Source: Paragemmobacter amnigenus (GTDB lineage: Bacteria > Pseudomonadota > Alphaproteobacteria > Rhodobacterales > Rhodobacteraceae). From it: 64,000 bases of DNA. The translations under genes were made by a program, and so were the position numbers. The notes under the pieces were generated by a model. That model saw only the letters and a list, made by a program, of their open reading frames with translations, did no database searches and was not told where the DNA came from. Positions 1-8,062 of this stretch are shown here, piece after piece (the first letter of the stretch is position 1; each line of letters starts with the position of its first letter). Location of the stretch: positions 41,224 through 105,223 of the forward strand of contig NZ_JAAATX020000015.1 in assembly GCF_009908265.2 (NCBI RefSeq), given 5' to 3'.

Positions 1-327
1 GCCTATGTCGGCACGGGCTTCAGCTACTACACGGCTGAGACCCACATCATGCATCTGGGCGAGGCGAAACTGGGCGACGCCCTGACCGGCACCGTGCAGG
101 TCCTGCATGCCGACGAAAAGCGGCTGCACATCTTCATCCGCATCCTCAAGGGCGACGAACCCGTCGCCACGCTGGAACAGATGCTGCTGCATGTCGACAT
201 GAAGGCCGGCAAGACCTGCCCCGCCCCGCAAGCGATCCTCGACCGCCTGATGCCCATCGCCGAGGCCCATGCGTCGCTTCCCAGACCCGAAGCCACCGGT
301 CGCCACGTCGGCCAGAAAAAGGCGTGA
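1..327 (+). CDS. Hotdog thioesterase domain, 3' end of a larger gene (carnitine dehydrogenase/betainyl-CoA thioesterase type)
   Basis: The reading frame is open from the first base and ends at TGA 325-327, so only the last 108 residues are visible and the 5' part lies outside the window. The visible part resembles the acyl-CoA thioesterase (4HBT-like hotdog) domain, with the stretch GTGFSYYTAETH and an alternating strand pattern. In Rhizobiales and Rhodobacterales this domain is often fused behind a 3-hydroxyacyl-CoA dehydrogenase-type L-carnitine dehydrogenase and is thought to cleave betainyl-CoA to glycine betaine. The acyl-CoA dehydrogenase begins 4 nt downstream, implying one transcript. 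The dehydrogenase part cannot be seen, so a stand-alone thioesterase remains possible. Confidence 0.6.
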   Translation, partial: AYVGTGFSYYTAETHIMHLGEAKLGDALTGTVQVLHADEKRLHIFIRILKGDEPVATLEQMLLHVDMKAGKTCPAPQAILDRLMPIAEAHASLPRPEATGRHVGQKKA

Positions 328-331
328 TCCC

Positions 332-1495
332 ATGCACTTCGCCCTGACCGAAGAACAGCAGATGATCGTCGAGACGACGCGCAGCTTCGTCGAAAACGAA
401 CTCTACCCGCACGAGATGCAGGTGGAACGCAGCGGCCACCTGCCGATGGAGCTGATCCGCGAAATACAGCAAAAGGCCATCGCCGCAGGCCTCTACGCCG
501 CCAACATGCCGGCCGAGGTGGGGGGCGCGGGTCTCGATACCCTCTCCTGGCTCCTATACGAACGCGAACTCGGCCGCGCCAACTACGCCCTGCACTGGAC
601 CTGCGTCGCCCGCCCGTCGAACATCCTTCTGGCAGGGACCGACGAACAGAAACAGCGCTACCTCCACCCCTGCATCAGGGGCGAGAAATGGGATTGCCTC
701 GCCATGACGGAACCCGGCGCGGGCTCCGACCTGCGCGGCATGAAGGCCAGCGCGCGGCAGGACGGCGACGACTGGATCCTGAACGGCACCAAGCATTTCA
801 TCAGCCACGCCGACCTTGCCGATTTCGCCATCTGCTTCATGGCCAGCGGAGAGGAGGACACCCCCCGCGGCAAGAAGAAACTCATCACCGCCTTCTTCGT
901 CGACAAGGGCACCCCCGGCTTCACCGTCCGCGACGGCTACCGCAACGTCAGCCATCGCGGCTATACCAACGCCATCCTCGAATTCGACAACTGCCGCATC
1001 CCCAAGGAACAGGTGCTGGGCGAAGTCCACAAGGGATTCGAGGTCGCCAATACATGGCTCGGCGCGACCCGCCTGCAGGTCGCCGCCACCTGCCTCGGCC
1101 GCGCCGACCGCGCGCTCGGCCACGCCGTCCAATACGCCGCCGAACGGCGGCAATTCGGCCAGCAGATCGGCAAGTTTCAGGGCATCAGCTTCAAGCTTGC
1201 CGACATGGCGATGGAGCTGAAGGCTGCCGAACTCCTGACATGGGACGCCGCATGGCGCTTCGATCAGGGCACGGTGACCGAGGCCGACATGAGCATGGCA
1301 AAACTCAAGGCGACCGAGGTTCTGGCCTTCATCGCGGACGAGGCGATCCAGATCCACGGCGGGATGGGCCTGATGGACGACCTGCCGCTGGAACGCATCT
1401 GGCGCGACGCGCGGGTGGAACGCATCTGGGAAGGGACCAGCGAAATCCAGCGCCACATCATCAGCCGCCAGATGCTGCGCGCTTACGGCGCATGA
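332..1495 (+). CDS. Acyl-CoA dehydrogenase (CaiA/crotonobetainyl-CoA-type)
   Basis: This 387-residue protein has the standard acyl-CoA dehydrogenase length and order: helical N-terminal domain, FAD-binding middle domain with the MTEPGAGSDLRG segment, and C-terminal helical domain with AAERRQFGQQIGKFQ. The WEGTSEIQ motif near the C-terminus carries the usual catalytic glutamate. ATG 332 is chosen because it lies 4 nt after the previous stop and gives the family-typical start MHFALTEEQ. The enzyme would oxidise or reduce an acyl-CoA with FAD and electron-transfer flavoprotein. Neighbouring thioesterase, CoA-ligase and crotonase genes suggest a trimethylammonium acyl-CoA such as gamma-butyrobetainyl- or crotonobetainyl-CoA, which is inference from context. 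Other branched or short acyl-CoAs remain possible. Confidence 0.85.
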   Translation: MHFALTEEQQMIVETTRSFVENELYPHEMQVERSGHLPMELIREIQQKAIAAGLYAANMPAEVGGAGLDTLSWLLYERELGRANYALHWTCVARPSNILLAGTDEQKQRYLHPCIRGEKWDCLAMTEPGAGSDLRGMKASARQDGDDWILNGTKHFISHADLADFAICFMASGEEDTPRGKKKLITAFFVDKGTPGFTVRDGYRNVSHRGYTNAILEFDNCRIPKEQVLGEVHKGFEVANTWLGATRLQVAATCLGRADRALGHAVQYAAERRQFGQQIGKFQGISFKLADMAMELKAAELLTWDAAWRFDQGTVTEADMSMAKLKATEVLAFIADEAIQIHGGMGLMDDLPLERIWRDARVERIWEGTSEIQRHIISRQMLRAYGA

Positions 1496-1822
1496 AGAAA
1501 GGAAGGGGGCATTCTGCCCCCTCGGCGCGTGCCGCGCCTCACCCCCTGAGGATATTTCAGAACGGATGAAGTAACGGAATGTTCACCTTTCCCATCCAGA
1601 GTAAGGGCACGGTACAGGCGGGGACGCCGATGACCGTAACGGGTGAAGTCTCCCTGTCCCGCCAAGGGGCAGGGGGATGCCTTCGCCCCTTCATCCGTTG
1701 CCAAATATCCTCGGGGGTCCGGGGGTGGAAACCCCCCGGCCGGAGCCAAGCGGCCCTGCCGCGCAGGCGACCCCAAAGGCTTGCGCGCGGCACGCGCGCT
1801 CCGCTTTGCGCCGGGGGCCGCC
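1496..1822. other. 327-nt intergenic gap with two inverted copies of a recurring motif and GC-rich hairpins
   Basis: No credible gene is seen here. Just after the acyl-CoA dehydrogenase stop is a stem GGGGGC/GCCCCC with loop ATTCT (about 1505-1521), then a short stem GGCGCG/CGCGCC, then the motif copy 1542-1571 (GAGGATATTT...GGATGAAG). An inverted copy lies at 1689-1717 and is followed by a CCGGGGG/CCCCCGG hairpin near 1719-1741. The two copies face each other across about 117 nt. The open frame leading into the ligase from 1643 has poor codon character and is taken as non-coding. Confidence 0.6.
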
Positions 1823-3820
1823 ATGCGTGACCTCACCCGCCTGCTGCGCCCCCGTTCCATCGCCGTGCTCGGCTCCGGCTGGGCCGCGAATGTGGTGGAG
1901 CAGTGCCGCAAGATGGGCTTCGACGGCCCCGTCTGGCCCGTCCACCCCAGCCGCGACGCCATCGCGGGCGCGCCCTGCTTCCGCACCCTCGCCGACCTGC
2001 CCCACGCCCCCGACGCCACCTTCATCGGCGTCAACCGCCACGCCACGCTGGACGTGGTGGCCGAACTCGCCGCCATGGGTGCGGGCGGGGCGACCTGCTT
2101 CGCCTCCGGCTGGGAAGAGGCGGGCGAGGCCGACTTGCAGGCCAAGCTCGTGCAGGCCGCGGGTGACATGCCCATCCTTGGCCCCAACTGCTATGGCGTC
2201 ATCAATTACCTCGACGGCGCGCTCCTGTGGCCCGACCAGCATGGCGGCGTCCGCTGCGACCGGGGCGTGGCGCTGCTCTCGCAATCGTCGAACATCGTCA
2301 TCAACCTGACGATGCAGGCCCGCGCCCTGCCCGTGGCCTATGTCGCCTGTCTGGGCAATGCCGCGCAGACGGGGCTGGCGGAATTGGCAAACGCCCTGCT
2401 CTCCGACGACCGCGTCACGGCGCTCGGCATGTATGTCGAAGGCATCGACGATGCCGCGGCCTTTGCCGACCTTGCCGAACGCGCCCGCGCGGCGGGCAAG
2501 GGGATCGTCTGCATCAAGTCCGGCAAGACGGAACTTTCGCGCACCGCCGCCGCCTCGCACACTGCCTCGCTCGCGGGCGGGGGGGCCGCCTCCTCGGCCT
2601 TCCTGCGCGCCTGCGGCGTGGCCGAGGTCGCCACCCCCGCCGAACTGATCGAGACGCTGAAGATCTTCCACCACTGCGGCCCGCAGATCGGCCCGCGCCT
2701 CTGCTCTCTCTCCTGCTCGGGCGGCGAGGCGGGGCTGGTGGCCGACCTTGCCGCGCCCTATGGGGTGGACTTCCCGCCCCCCTCGGACGCGCAGCGCCAG
2801 CGCCTCGGCGACATCCTCGGCCCCATCGTCGCCATCGCCAATCCCTTGGACTACCACACCTTCATCTGGGGCGACGGGCCGCGCACCACCGACGTCTTCA
2901 CCACCATGCTGGCGGGCTATGACGCGGGCATCTTCATCATCGACCCCCCGCGCCCCGACCGCTGCGATCCCTCCAGCTTCCAGCCCGCGCTGGACGCCAT
3001 CACCGCAGCCGCCACGGCCACCGGCAAACCCGCCTTCGCCGTCGCCTCCCTGCCCGAGAATTTCGATGAAACCCTCGCCGCCCGCATGGCAGGCCCGAAC
3101 ATCGTTCCCATGATGGGCTTCGAGACCGCCCTCGCCGCCATCCGCGCCGCGCAGACGCCGCCCAATGCGGGCGGCTGGCGCCCGTGGCCCCGCCTGCCGC
3201 AACGCCCCATTCGGATGCGCGACGAAGCCTCGGCCAAGGCCCTGATCGCTGCCGTCGGCGTCACCGTCCCCCGCGCCGTCACCGCAGCCACGCTCGCGGC
3301 GCTGGCACCGTTGGCGGCCACCCTCACCCCGCCCCTCGCCCTCAAGGGGCTGGGCTTTGCGCACAAGACCGAAGCGGGGGCCGTCCGCCTGAACCTCCAC
3401 AGCCTCGACGGCCAACCCGACATCCAAGGCGCCCAAGGCTATTTGGCCGAGGAGATGGTCACCGCCCCCATAGCCGAACTCCTCATCGGGTTCCGCCGCG
3501 ATCCGGTCTATGGCGCGACCCTGACGCTGGGCTTTGGCGGCACAACGGCGGAACTCCTGGCCGATATCCAGACGCTCATCCTGCCCGTGACCGCCACCGA
3601 CATCGACGCCGCCCTTCGCCGCCTGCGCCTCTGGCCACTGCTGGATGGCTACCGTGGCCGACCCAAGGCCGATACCGCCGCCGCCATCGCCACCGTGCTA
3701 TCATTGCAATCCCTCTTCCACACCGACGACCGGCTGGAAGAGATCGAGATCAACCCCCTCATCCTGCGCGCCCAAGGGGCCGTCGCCGTCGATGCCGTCC
3801 TATGGGAGTCCGCCGAATGA
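1823..3820 (+). CDS. Acyl-CoA synthetase (NDP-forming type), CoA-binding plus ATP-grasp
   Basis: This 665-residue protein has the domain order of ADP-forming acetate/acyl-CoA ligases. An N-terminal CoA-binding Rossmann domain (about 1-125, SIAVLGSGW) is followed by succinyl-CoA-ligase-like flavodoxin domains and a C-terminal ATP-grasp domain (about 455-665, ending in EIEINPLIL). The segment ASHTASLAGG carries the histidine that is phosphorylated in this family. ATG 1823 starts the conserved region (MRDLTRLLRPRSIAV); the extra upstream frame is not conserved-looking. It would activate an organic acid to its CoA thioester. Because it lies between an acyl-CoA dehydrogenase and a CaiD-like crotonase, a carnitine or betaine-type substrate is inferred. 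The stop overlaps the next start by 4 nt (ATGA). Confidence 0.85.
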   Translation: MRDLTRLLRPRSIAVLGSGWAANVVEQCRKMGFDGPVWPVHPSRDAIAGAPCFRTLADLPHAPDATFIGVNRHATLDVVAELAAMGAGGATCFASGWEEAGEADLQAKLVQAAGDMPILGPNCYGVINYLDGALLWPDQHGGVRCDRGVALLSQSSNIVINLTMQARALPVAYVACLGNAAQTGLAELANALLSDDRVTALGMYVEGIDDAAAFADLAERARAAGKGIVCIKSGKTELSRTAAASHTASLAGGGAASSAFLRACGVAEVATPAELIETLKIFHHCGPQIGPRLCSLSCSGGEAGLVADLAAPYGVDFPPPSDAQRQRLGDILGPIVAIANPLDYHTFIWGDGPRTTDVFTTMLAGYDAGIFIIDPPRPDRCDPSSFQPALDAITAAATATGKPAFAVASLPENFDETLAARMAGPNIVPMMGFETALAAIRAAQTPPNAGGWRPWPRLPQRPIRMRDEASAKALIAAVGVTVPRAVTAATLAALAPLAATLTPPLALKGLGFAHKTEAGAVRLNLHSLDGQPDIQGAQGYLAEEMVTAPIAELLIGFRRDPVYGATLTLGFGGTTAELLADIQTLILPVTATDIDAALRRLRLWPLLDGYRGRPKADTAAAIATVLSLQSLFHTDDRLEEIEINPLILRAQGAVAVDAVLWESAE

Positions 3821-4620
3821 CCGAAATGACCATGCTCACCGAAGGCCCGATCCGCACGCGGCGCGAGGGTGCCATCCTCGAAGTCACGCTGGACCGGCCC
3901 AAGGCCAATGCCATCGACCTTGCTACCAGCCGCATCATGGGCCTGACTTTCCGCGCCTTCCGCGACGATGACAGCCTGCGCGTGGCGATCCTGCGCGCCG
4001 AAGGGGACAAGTTCTTCTGCCCCGGCTGGGACCTCAAGGCCGCCGCCGCCGGTGATGCGGTGGATGGCGATTATGGCGTGGGCGGCTTCGGCGGGTTGCA
4101 GGAACTGCCGAACCTGAACAAACCCGTCATCGCCGCCGTCAACGGCATCTGCTGCGGGGGGGGCCTCGAACTCGCCCTCTCCTGCGACCTGATCCTTGCG
4201 TCGGACAACGCCACCTTCGCCCTGCCCGAAATCCGCTCCGGCACCGTGGCCGATGCCGCCTCCATCAAACTGCCCAAGCGCATCCCCTACCACGTCGCGA
4301 TGGACCTGCTGCTGACCGGCCGCTGGTTCGACGCGGAAGAGGCGCTGCGCTGGGGCCTGCTGAAGGAAATCACCACCCCGCAGGACCTGCTGCCCAAGGC
4401 ATGGGATCTTGCCCGCCTCCTCGCCTCTGGCCCGCCGCTCGTCTATGCCGCGATCAAGGAAGTCGTGCGCGAGGCCGAGGCGCTGCGCTTTCAGGACGCG
4501 CTGAACCGCATCACCAAACGCCAGATGGCGACCGTCGACCGTCTCTATTCCTCCGAGGATCAGCTCGAAGGCGCCCGCGCATTCGCCGAAAAGCGTGATC
4601 CAGTCTGGAAGGGGCGCTGA
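3817..4620 (+). CDS. Enoyl-CoA hydratase/isomerase (CaiD-like carnitinyl-CoA dehydratase)
   Basis: This 267-residue crotonase-fold protein starts in an ATGA overlap with the upstream ligase, so translation is probably coupled. It shows the crotonase oxyanion-hole segments: the DKFFCPGWDLKAAA region and NGICCGGGLELALSCDLILAS with the GGG loop. The acidic segment ALPEIRSGTVADA follows. It would hydrate or dehydrate an enoyl-CoA. Similarity to CaiD in overall pattern, plus the neighbouring dehydrogenase, ligase and thioesterase, favours crotonobetainyl-/carnitinyl-CoA as substrate. That assignment is inference, while the crotonase family membership is firm. Confidence 0.85.
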   Translation: MTEMTMLTEGPIRTRREGAILEVTLDRPKANAIDLATSRIMGLTFRAFRDDDSLRVAILRAEGDKFFCPGWDLKAAAAGDAVDGDYGVGGFGGLQELPNLNKPVIAAVNGICCGGGLELALSCDLILASDNATFALPEIRSGTVADAASIKLPKRIPYHVAMDLLLTGRWFDAEEALRWGLLKEITTPQDLLPKAWDLARLLASGPPLVYAAIKEVVREAEALRFQDALNRITKRQMATVDRLYSSEDQLEGARAFAEKRDPVWKGR

Positions 4621-4647
4621 TCCGTATGCGACAAAATCCGTCGCCAT

Positions 4648-4680
4648 CTGTCACGCCGCCCCGGCCCCGTAGGCTAGGCT
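4648..4680 (+). promoter_or_regulatory. Candidate sigma-70 promoter for the GMC oxidoreductase gene
   Basis: A CTGTCA box at 4648-4653 is followed after 16 nt by TAGGCT (4670-4675) and directly by a second overlapping TAGGCT (4675-4680). TAGGCT-like -10 elements are common in this kind of genome. The start codon follows 22 nt later. The reading is by eye only and the -35 match is moderate. Confidence 0.35.
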
Positions 4681-4702
4681 CCGCCCAAAGCAGGGGGCAG
4701 GC

Positions 4703-6322
4703 ATGACGGACGAGACCGATTACATCATCGTGGGCGCAGGTTCGGCGGGATGCGTTCTGGCGGACCGGCTGACAGCCTCGGGCAAGCACCGCGTCACGGT
4801 GCTGGAGGCGGGCGGAACCGACCGGCGCTTCTTCGTCATGCTGCCCTTGGGCTATGGCAAGCTTTTCTACGACCCCGCCGTGAACTGGCTTTACAAGACC
4901 GAACCCGACCCCGGCCTTGCGGGTGCACGCGACCACTGGCCGCGCGGCAAGGTGCTGGGGGGGTCATCCTCGATCAACGCCATGGTCTATATCCGCGGCC
5001 ACCGCGCGGATTACGACGAATGGGCCGCCGCCGGAAATACCGGCTGGGGCTGGGACGATGTCCTTGCCGCCTACAAGGCGATGGAGGATACCGAGGCAGG
5101 CGGCGACGCATGGCGCGGCAAGGGCGGCCCCCTCTTCGTGTCGGCCAACCGCAAGGGGCTGCACCCGCTGGTCAAGGACTACATCGCCGCCTGCGAAAGC
5201 GCGGGGCTTGCCCATAACCCCGATTTCAACGGGGCCGAACAGGAAGGCACCGGCATCTACCAGATGACGATCAAGGATGCCCGCCGCAACTCCGCCGCCC
5301 GCGCCTTCCTGCGCCCCGCGATGAAGCGCCCGAACTGCCGCGTCATCACAGGCGCCATGGTCACCCGCGTCCTGATCGAAAACGGCCGCGCCACCGGCGT
5401 GGAATACCGTATCGGCAACGAAACCCGCACCCTGCGCGCCAAGGCCGAAGTCATCCTGTCGGGCGGCGCCATCAACTCGCCCCAGCTCCTGCAACTCTCA
5501 GGGCTAGGCCCCGGCGCGCTGCTGCAAGGCTTGGGCATTCCCGTCCTGCGCGACAATCCCAATGTGGGCGACCACCTCAGCGACCATCAGGGCATCAACT
5601 ACACATGGAAGATGCGCGTCCCCACCTATAATGACGAACTTCGCCCGTGGTGGGGCAAGCTGATCGCGGGGATGAAATACGTCCTCGCCGGATCGGGCCC
5701 GCTGTCCAAGTCGATCAACCACGGCGGCGGCTTCTTCCGCACATCGCCCGATCTGCCACGCCCCAACATGCAACTCTACATGCAGGCCTTTTCCACCCTG
5801 ATCCCGCGCGACGGCGAAAGGCCCATCCTGACACCCGACCCCTTCCCCGGCATGTCCATCGGCCTGTCGAACTGCCGCCCCACCAGCCGCGGCCATATCT
5901 GCATCGCCTCGCCCGACCCCTTCACCCATCCCACCATCACCGCCAACGCCTTTTCCACCGACCATGACGTGCAGGAAATGCTTCTGGCCGTGAAATACCT
6001 CCGCCACCTCGCCGCCCAGCCGCCCCTCGCAAGGCTCATTGCCGAGGAACTGCGCCCCGGCCCCGACATCACCACCGACGAGCAGATCATCGACGACTTC
6101 CGCCGCCGCTCCGGCACGGTCTATCACCCCTCCTGCACCTGCCGCATGGGGCCGGACCCCGCCAGCAGCGTGATCGACGCCCGCCTGCGCGTCCACGGCG
6201 TGGACGGCCTGCGCGTCATCGACGCCTCCAGCTTCCCGAACCTGATCGCGGGCAACACCAACGCGCCCGCCATGATGGTGGGCTGGAAAGGGGCCGAGCT
6301 TGTCCTTGCCGACGCCCGCTGA
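4703..6322 (+). CDS. GMC-family FAD oxidoreductase, choline dehydrogenase-like
   Basis: This 539-residue protein has the glucose-methanol-choline fold. The N-terminal FAD site is IIVGAGSAGCVLA (about 8-20), the GMC signature is GKVLGGSSSINAMVYIRGH (about 83-101), and the second signature is SGGAINSPQLLQLSG. The C-terminal active-site segments HPSCTCRMG and GNTNAPAMM supply the usual histidine and asparagine. It would oxidise an alcohol to an aldehyde. Being followed by a choline-sulfatase, it may act on choline released locally, but GMC substrate range cannot be read from sequence and other alcohols are possible. The SD-like AGGGGGCAGGC sits before ATG 4703. Confidence 0.85.
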   Translation: MTDETDYIIVGAGSAGCVLADRLTASGKHRVTVLEAGGTDRRFFVMLPLGYGKLFYDPAVNWLYKTEPDPGLAGARDHWPRGKVLGGSSSINAMVYIRGHRADYDEWAAAGNTGWGWDDVLAAYKAMEDTEAGGDAWRGKGGPLFVSANRKGLHPLVKDYIAACESAGLAHNPDFNGAEQEGTGIYQMTIKDARRNSAARAFLRPAMKRPNCRVITGAMVTRVLIENGRATGVEYRIGNETRTLRAKAEVILSGGAINSPQLLQLSGLGPGALLQGLGIPVLRDNPNVGDHLSDHQGINYTWKMRVPTYNDELRPWWGKLIAGMKYVLAGSGPLSKSINHGGGFFRTSPDLPRPNMQLYMQAFSTLIPRDGERPILTPDPFPGMSIGLSNCRPTSRGHICIASPDPFTHPTITANAFSTDHDVQEMLLAVKYLRHLAAQPPLARLIAEELRPGPDITTDEQIIDDFRRRSGTVYHPSCTCRMGPDPASSVIDARLRVHGVDGLRVIDASSFPNLIAGNTNAPAMMVGWKGAELVLADAR

Positions 6323-6323
6323 A

Positions 6324-6434
6324 GCGAAATCTGACGCAGATTTCGCGCCGGTTTCTGACGCAGAAACCGGCTCCCACCCGGTCGCCCCCGGAATTTGCGC
6401 CAAATTCCGGCGCGGTTCCTGCGTCAGGAACCGC
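6324..6434. repeat. Hairpin array A: four perfect stem-loops with TG-ACG-CA-type loops
   Basis: Four perfect hairpins fill the gap between two convergent genes: 6324-6346 (arm GCGAAATCTG, loop ACG), 6347-6371 (arm GCCGGTTTCTG, loop ACG), 6388-6410 (arm CCGGAATTTG, loop CGC) and 6412-6434 (arm GCGGTTCCTG, loop CGT). Arms are unrelated except for their closing bases, yet loops are the same trinucleotide or its complement. The first two read ACG on the plus strand, downstream of the plus gene. The last two read ACG/GCG on the minus strand, downstream of the minus gene. No U-tract follows any of them. Confidence 0.8.
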
Positions 6435-6443
6435 CTGCCGCCC

Positions 6444-7952
6444 TCACTCCCCGCGCGGGAATCGCTTGGACTCTTCCAGCACGTTCAGGTCCATGTGGTT
6501 GCGCATATAGCGTTCCGATGCCGCCCGCAGCGGCTGGTAATCCCACGGGAAATAGGCCCCGTTCCGCAGCGCCTCGTACACGACCCAGCGCCGCGCCTGG
6601 CTTTCGCGCACCGCCGCGTCATAGGCGGCAAGGTTCCAGCGCTGATCCGCCATGGTGCGGAACCCCTCCAGCACCGCCGCATGGGCGGGGTCGTCGGCCA
6701 GATTCACCCGCTCCGCCGGATCGGCGGCCAGATCGAACAGCATCTCGGGATCGGCGTTGCAGCGGATGTATTTCCACTTCCCTTCCCGCAGGCAGACCAT
6801 GGGCGTCACCGTCCCCTCTGCCGCATATTCCATGCAGACGGGTGCCGCGCGCCCCTCTCCGCGCGCAAGGGGAACAAGGTTCTCGCCATCCGTCCAGGGC
6901 ATGATCTCGGCCATGTCGATCCCCGCCAGCGCGCCCAGCGTGGGCGTCACGTCGATGGTGGAGACGGGGGTTTCCACCAGCCGCGGCTCCAGCCCCGGCG
7001 CGGCAATCATCAGCGGCACGCGGGCAGAGCCTTCGAAGAAGTTCATCTTGAACCACAGCCCCCGCTCGCCCAGCATCTCGCCATGGTCGGACAGGAAGAC
7101 CACGATCGCCTCCTGCCGCGTGGCCTCCAGCGTGTCGAGGATTTCGCCGATCTTCGCATCGACATAAGAGATATTGGCGAAATACCCCTGCCGCGCGCGG
7201 CGGATGTGGCTGTCGGTGATGTCGAAGGCCCGCCAGTCGCAGGCATCCATCAGGCGCTGCGAATGGGGGTCCTGCCGGTCATAGGGAATGGCCTCCGGCG
7301 CGGCCAGTTCCGGCGCGCCCTCGTACATGTCCCAGTATTTCCGCCGCGCGACGAAGGGGTCATGCGGATGGGTGAAGCTGACCGTCAGGCACCACGGGCG
7401 CGCATCCCCGCCGCGCGACAGGTCGTATATCTTCTGCACCGCCTGAAAGGCCACGTCGTCATCGTATTCCAGCTGGTTCGTGATCTCGGCCACCCCCGCC
7501 CCCGTGACGGAGCCGAGGTTGTGATACCACCAGTCGATCCGCTCTCCCGGTTTGCGATAGTCGGGCGTCCAGCCGAAATCGGCGGGGTAGATGTCGGTCG
7601 TCAGACGTTCCTCGAAGCCGTGCATCTGGTCGGGGCCGACGAAATGCATCTTGCCCGACAGCGCCGTCTGATACCCCGCGCGGCGCAGGTGGTGGGCATA
7701 GGTGGGAATGTCGGACGCGAATTCCGCGGCATTGTCATAGACCCGCGTCCGCTTGGGCAGCGCGCCGGACATGAAGGCCGCGCGGGCGGGCGCACACAGC
7801 GGCGAGGGCGTATAGCTGCTCGCAAACCGCACCGACCGCGCCGCCAGCCGCCGCAGGTTCGGCGCGTGCAGGAAATCCGCAGGCCCGTCGGGGAACAGGG
7901 TTCCGGTCAACTGATCCACCATCAGGATCAGGATGTTCGGGCGCTGGGTCAT
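6444..7952 (-). CDS. betC: Choline-sulfatase
   Basis: This 502-residue sulfatase begins MTQRPNILILMVDQ, with the metal-binding Asp of the alkaline-phosphatase superfamily. It carries the C-x-P-x-R motif as CAPAR (53-57), whose cysteine is converted to formylglycine in type I sulfatases. SGKMHFVGPDQ and SDHGEMLGE supply further active-site residues. The C-terminus (AASERYMRNHMDLNVLEESKRFP) matches the short C-terminal domain special to choline-sulfatases. The enzyme would hydrolyse choline-O-sulfate to choline and sulfate. ATG 7952 gives the family start. It is transcribed divergently from the neighbouring hydrolase. A separate formylglycine-generating enzyme would be required and is not in this window. 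Confidence 0.88.
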   Translation of the reverse strand: MTQRPNILILMVDQLTGTLFPDGPADFLHAPNLRRLAARSVRFASSYTPSPLCAPARAAFMSGALPKRTRVYDNAAEFASDIPTYAHHLRRAGYQTALSGKMHFVGPDQMHGFEERLTTDIYPADFGWTPDYRKPGERIDWWYHNLGSVTGAGVAEITNQLEYDDDVAFQAVQKIYDLSRGGDARPWCLTVSFTHPHDPFVARRKYWDMYEGAPELAAPEAIPYDRQDPHSQRLMDACDWRAFDITDSHIRRARQGYFANISYVDAKIGEILDTLEATRQEAIVVFLSDHGEMLGERGLWFKMNFFEGSARVPLMIAAPGLEPRLVETPVSTIDVTPTLGALAGIDMAEIMPWTDGENLVPLARGEGRAAPVCMEYAAEGTVTPMVCLREGKWKYIRCNADPEMLFDLAADPAERVNLADDPAHAAVLEGFRTMADQRWNLAAYDAAVRESQARRWVVYEALRNGAYFPWDYQPLRAASERYMRNHMDLNVLEESKRFPRGE

Positions 7953-8062
7953 GGGTCGGGTCCTTCGCAAAGCTCTGCCTGCCGCAGTCCAATCGCAACA
8001 GGTCGCACCGTTCAATCGCAGGGGCGACCTGCCATGGCAAGTTCCGGTCACAGGAGGCCGCA

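Noticed and set aside
3184..3816. 5' extension of the crotonase frame into the ligase gene
   Set aside because: Crotonase homology begins at the ATG in the ATGA overlap at 3817; the upstream part is a shadow of the ligase.
6324..6434. Hairpin array A as a set of ordinary Rho-independent terminators
   Set aside because: No U-tract follows any stem, four adjacent stems are more than needed, and the loop is conserved instead.
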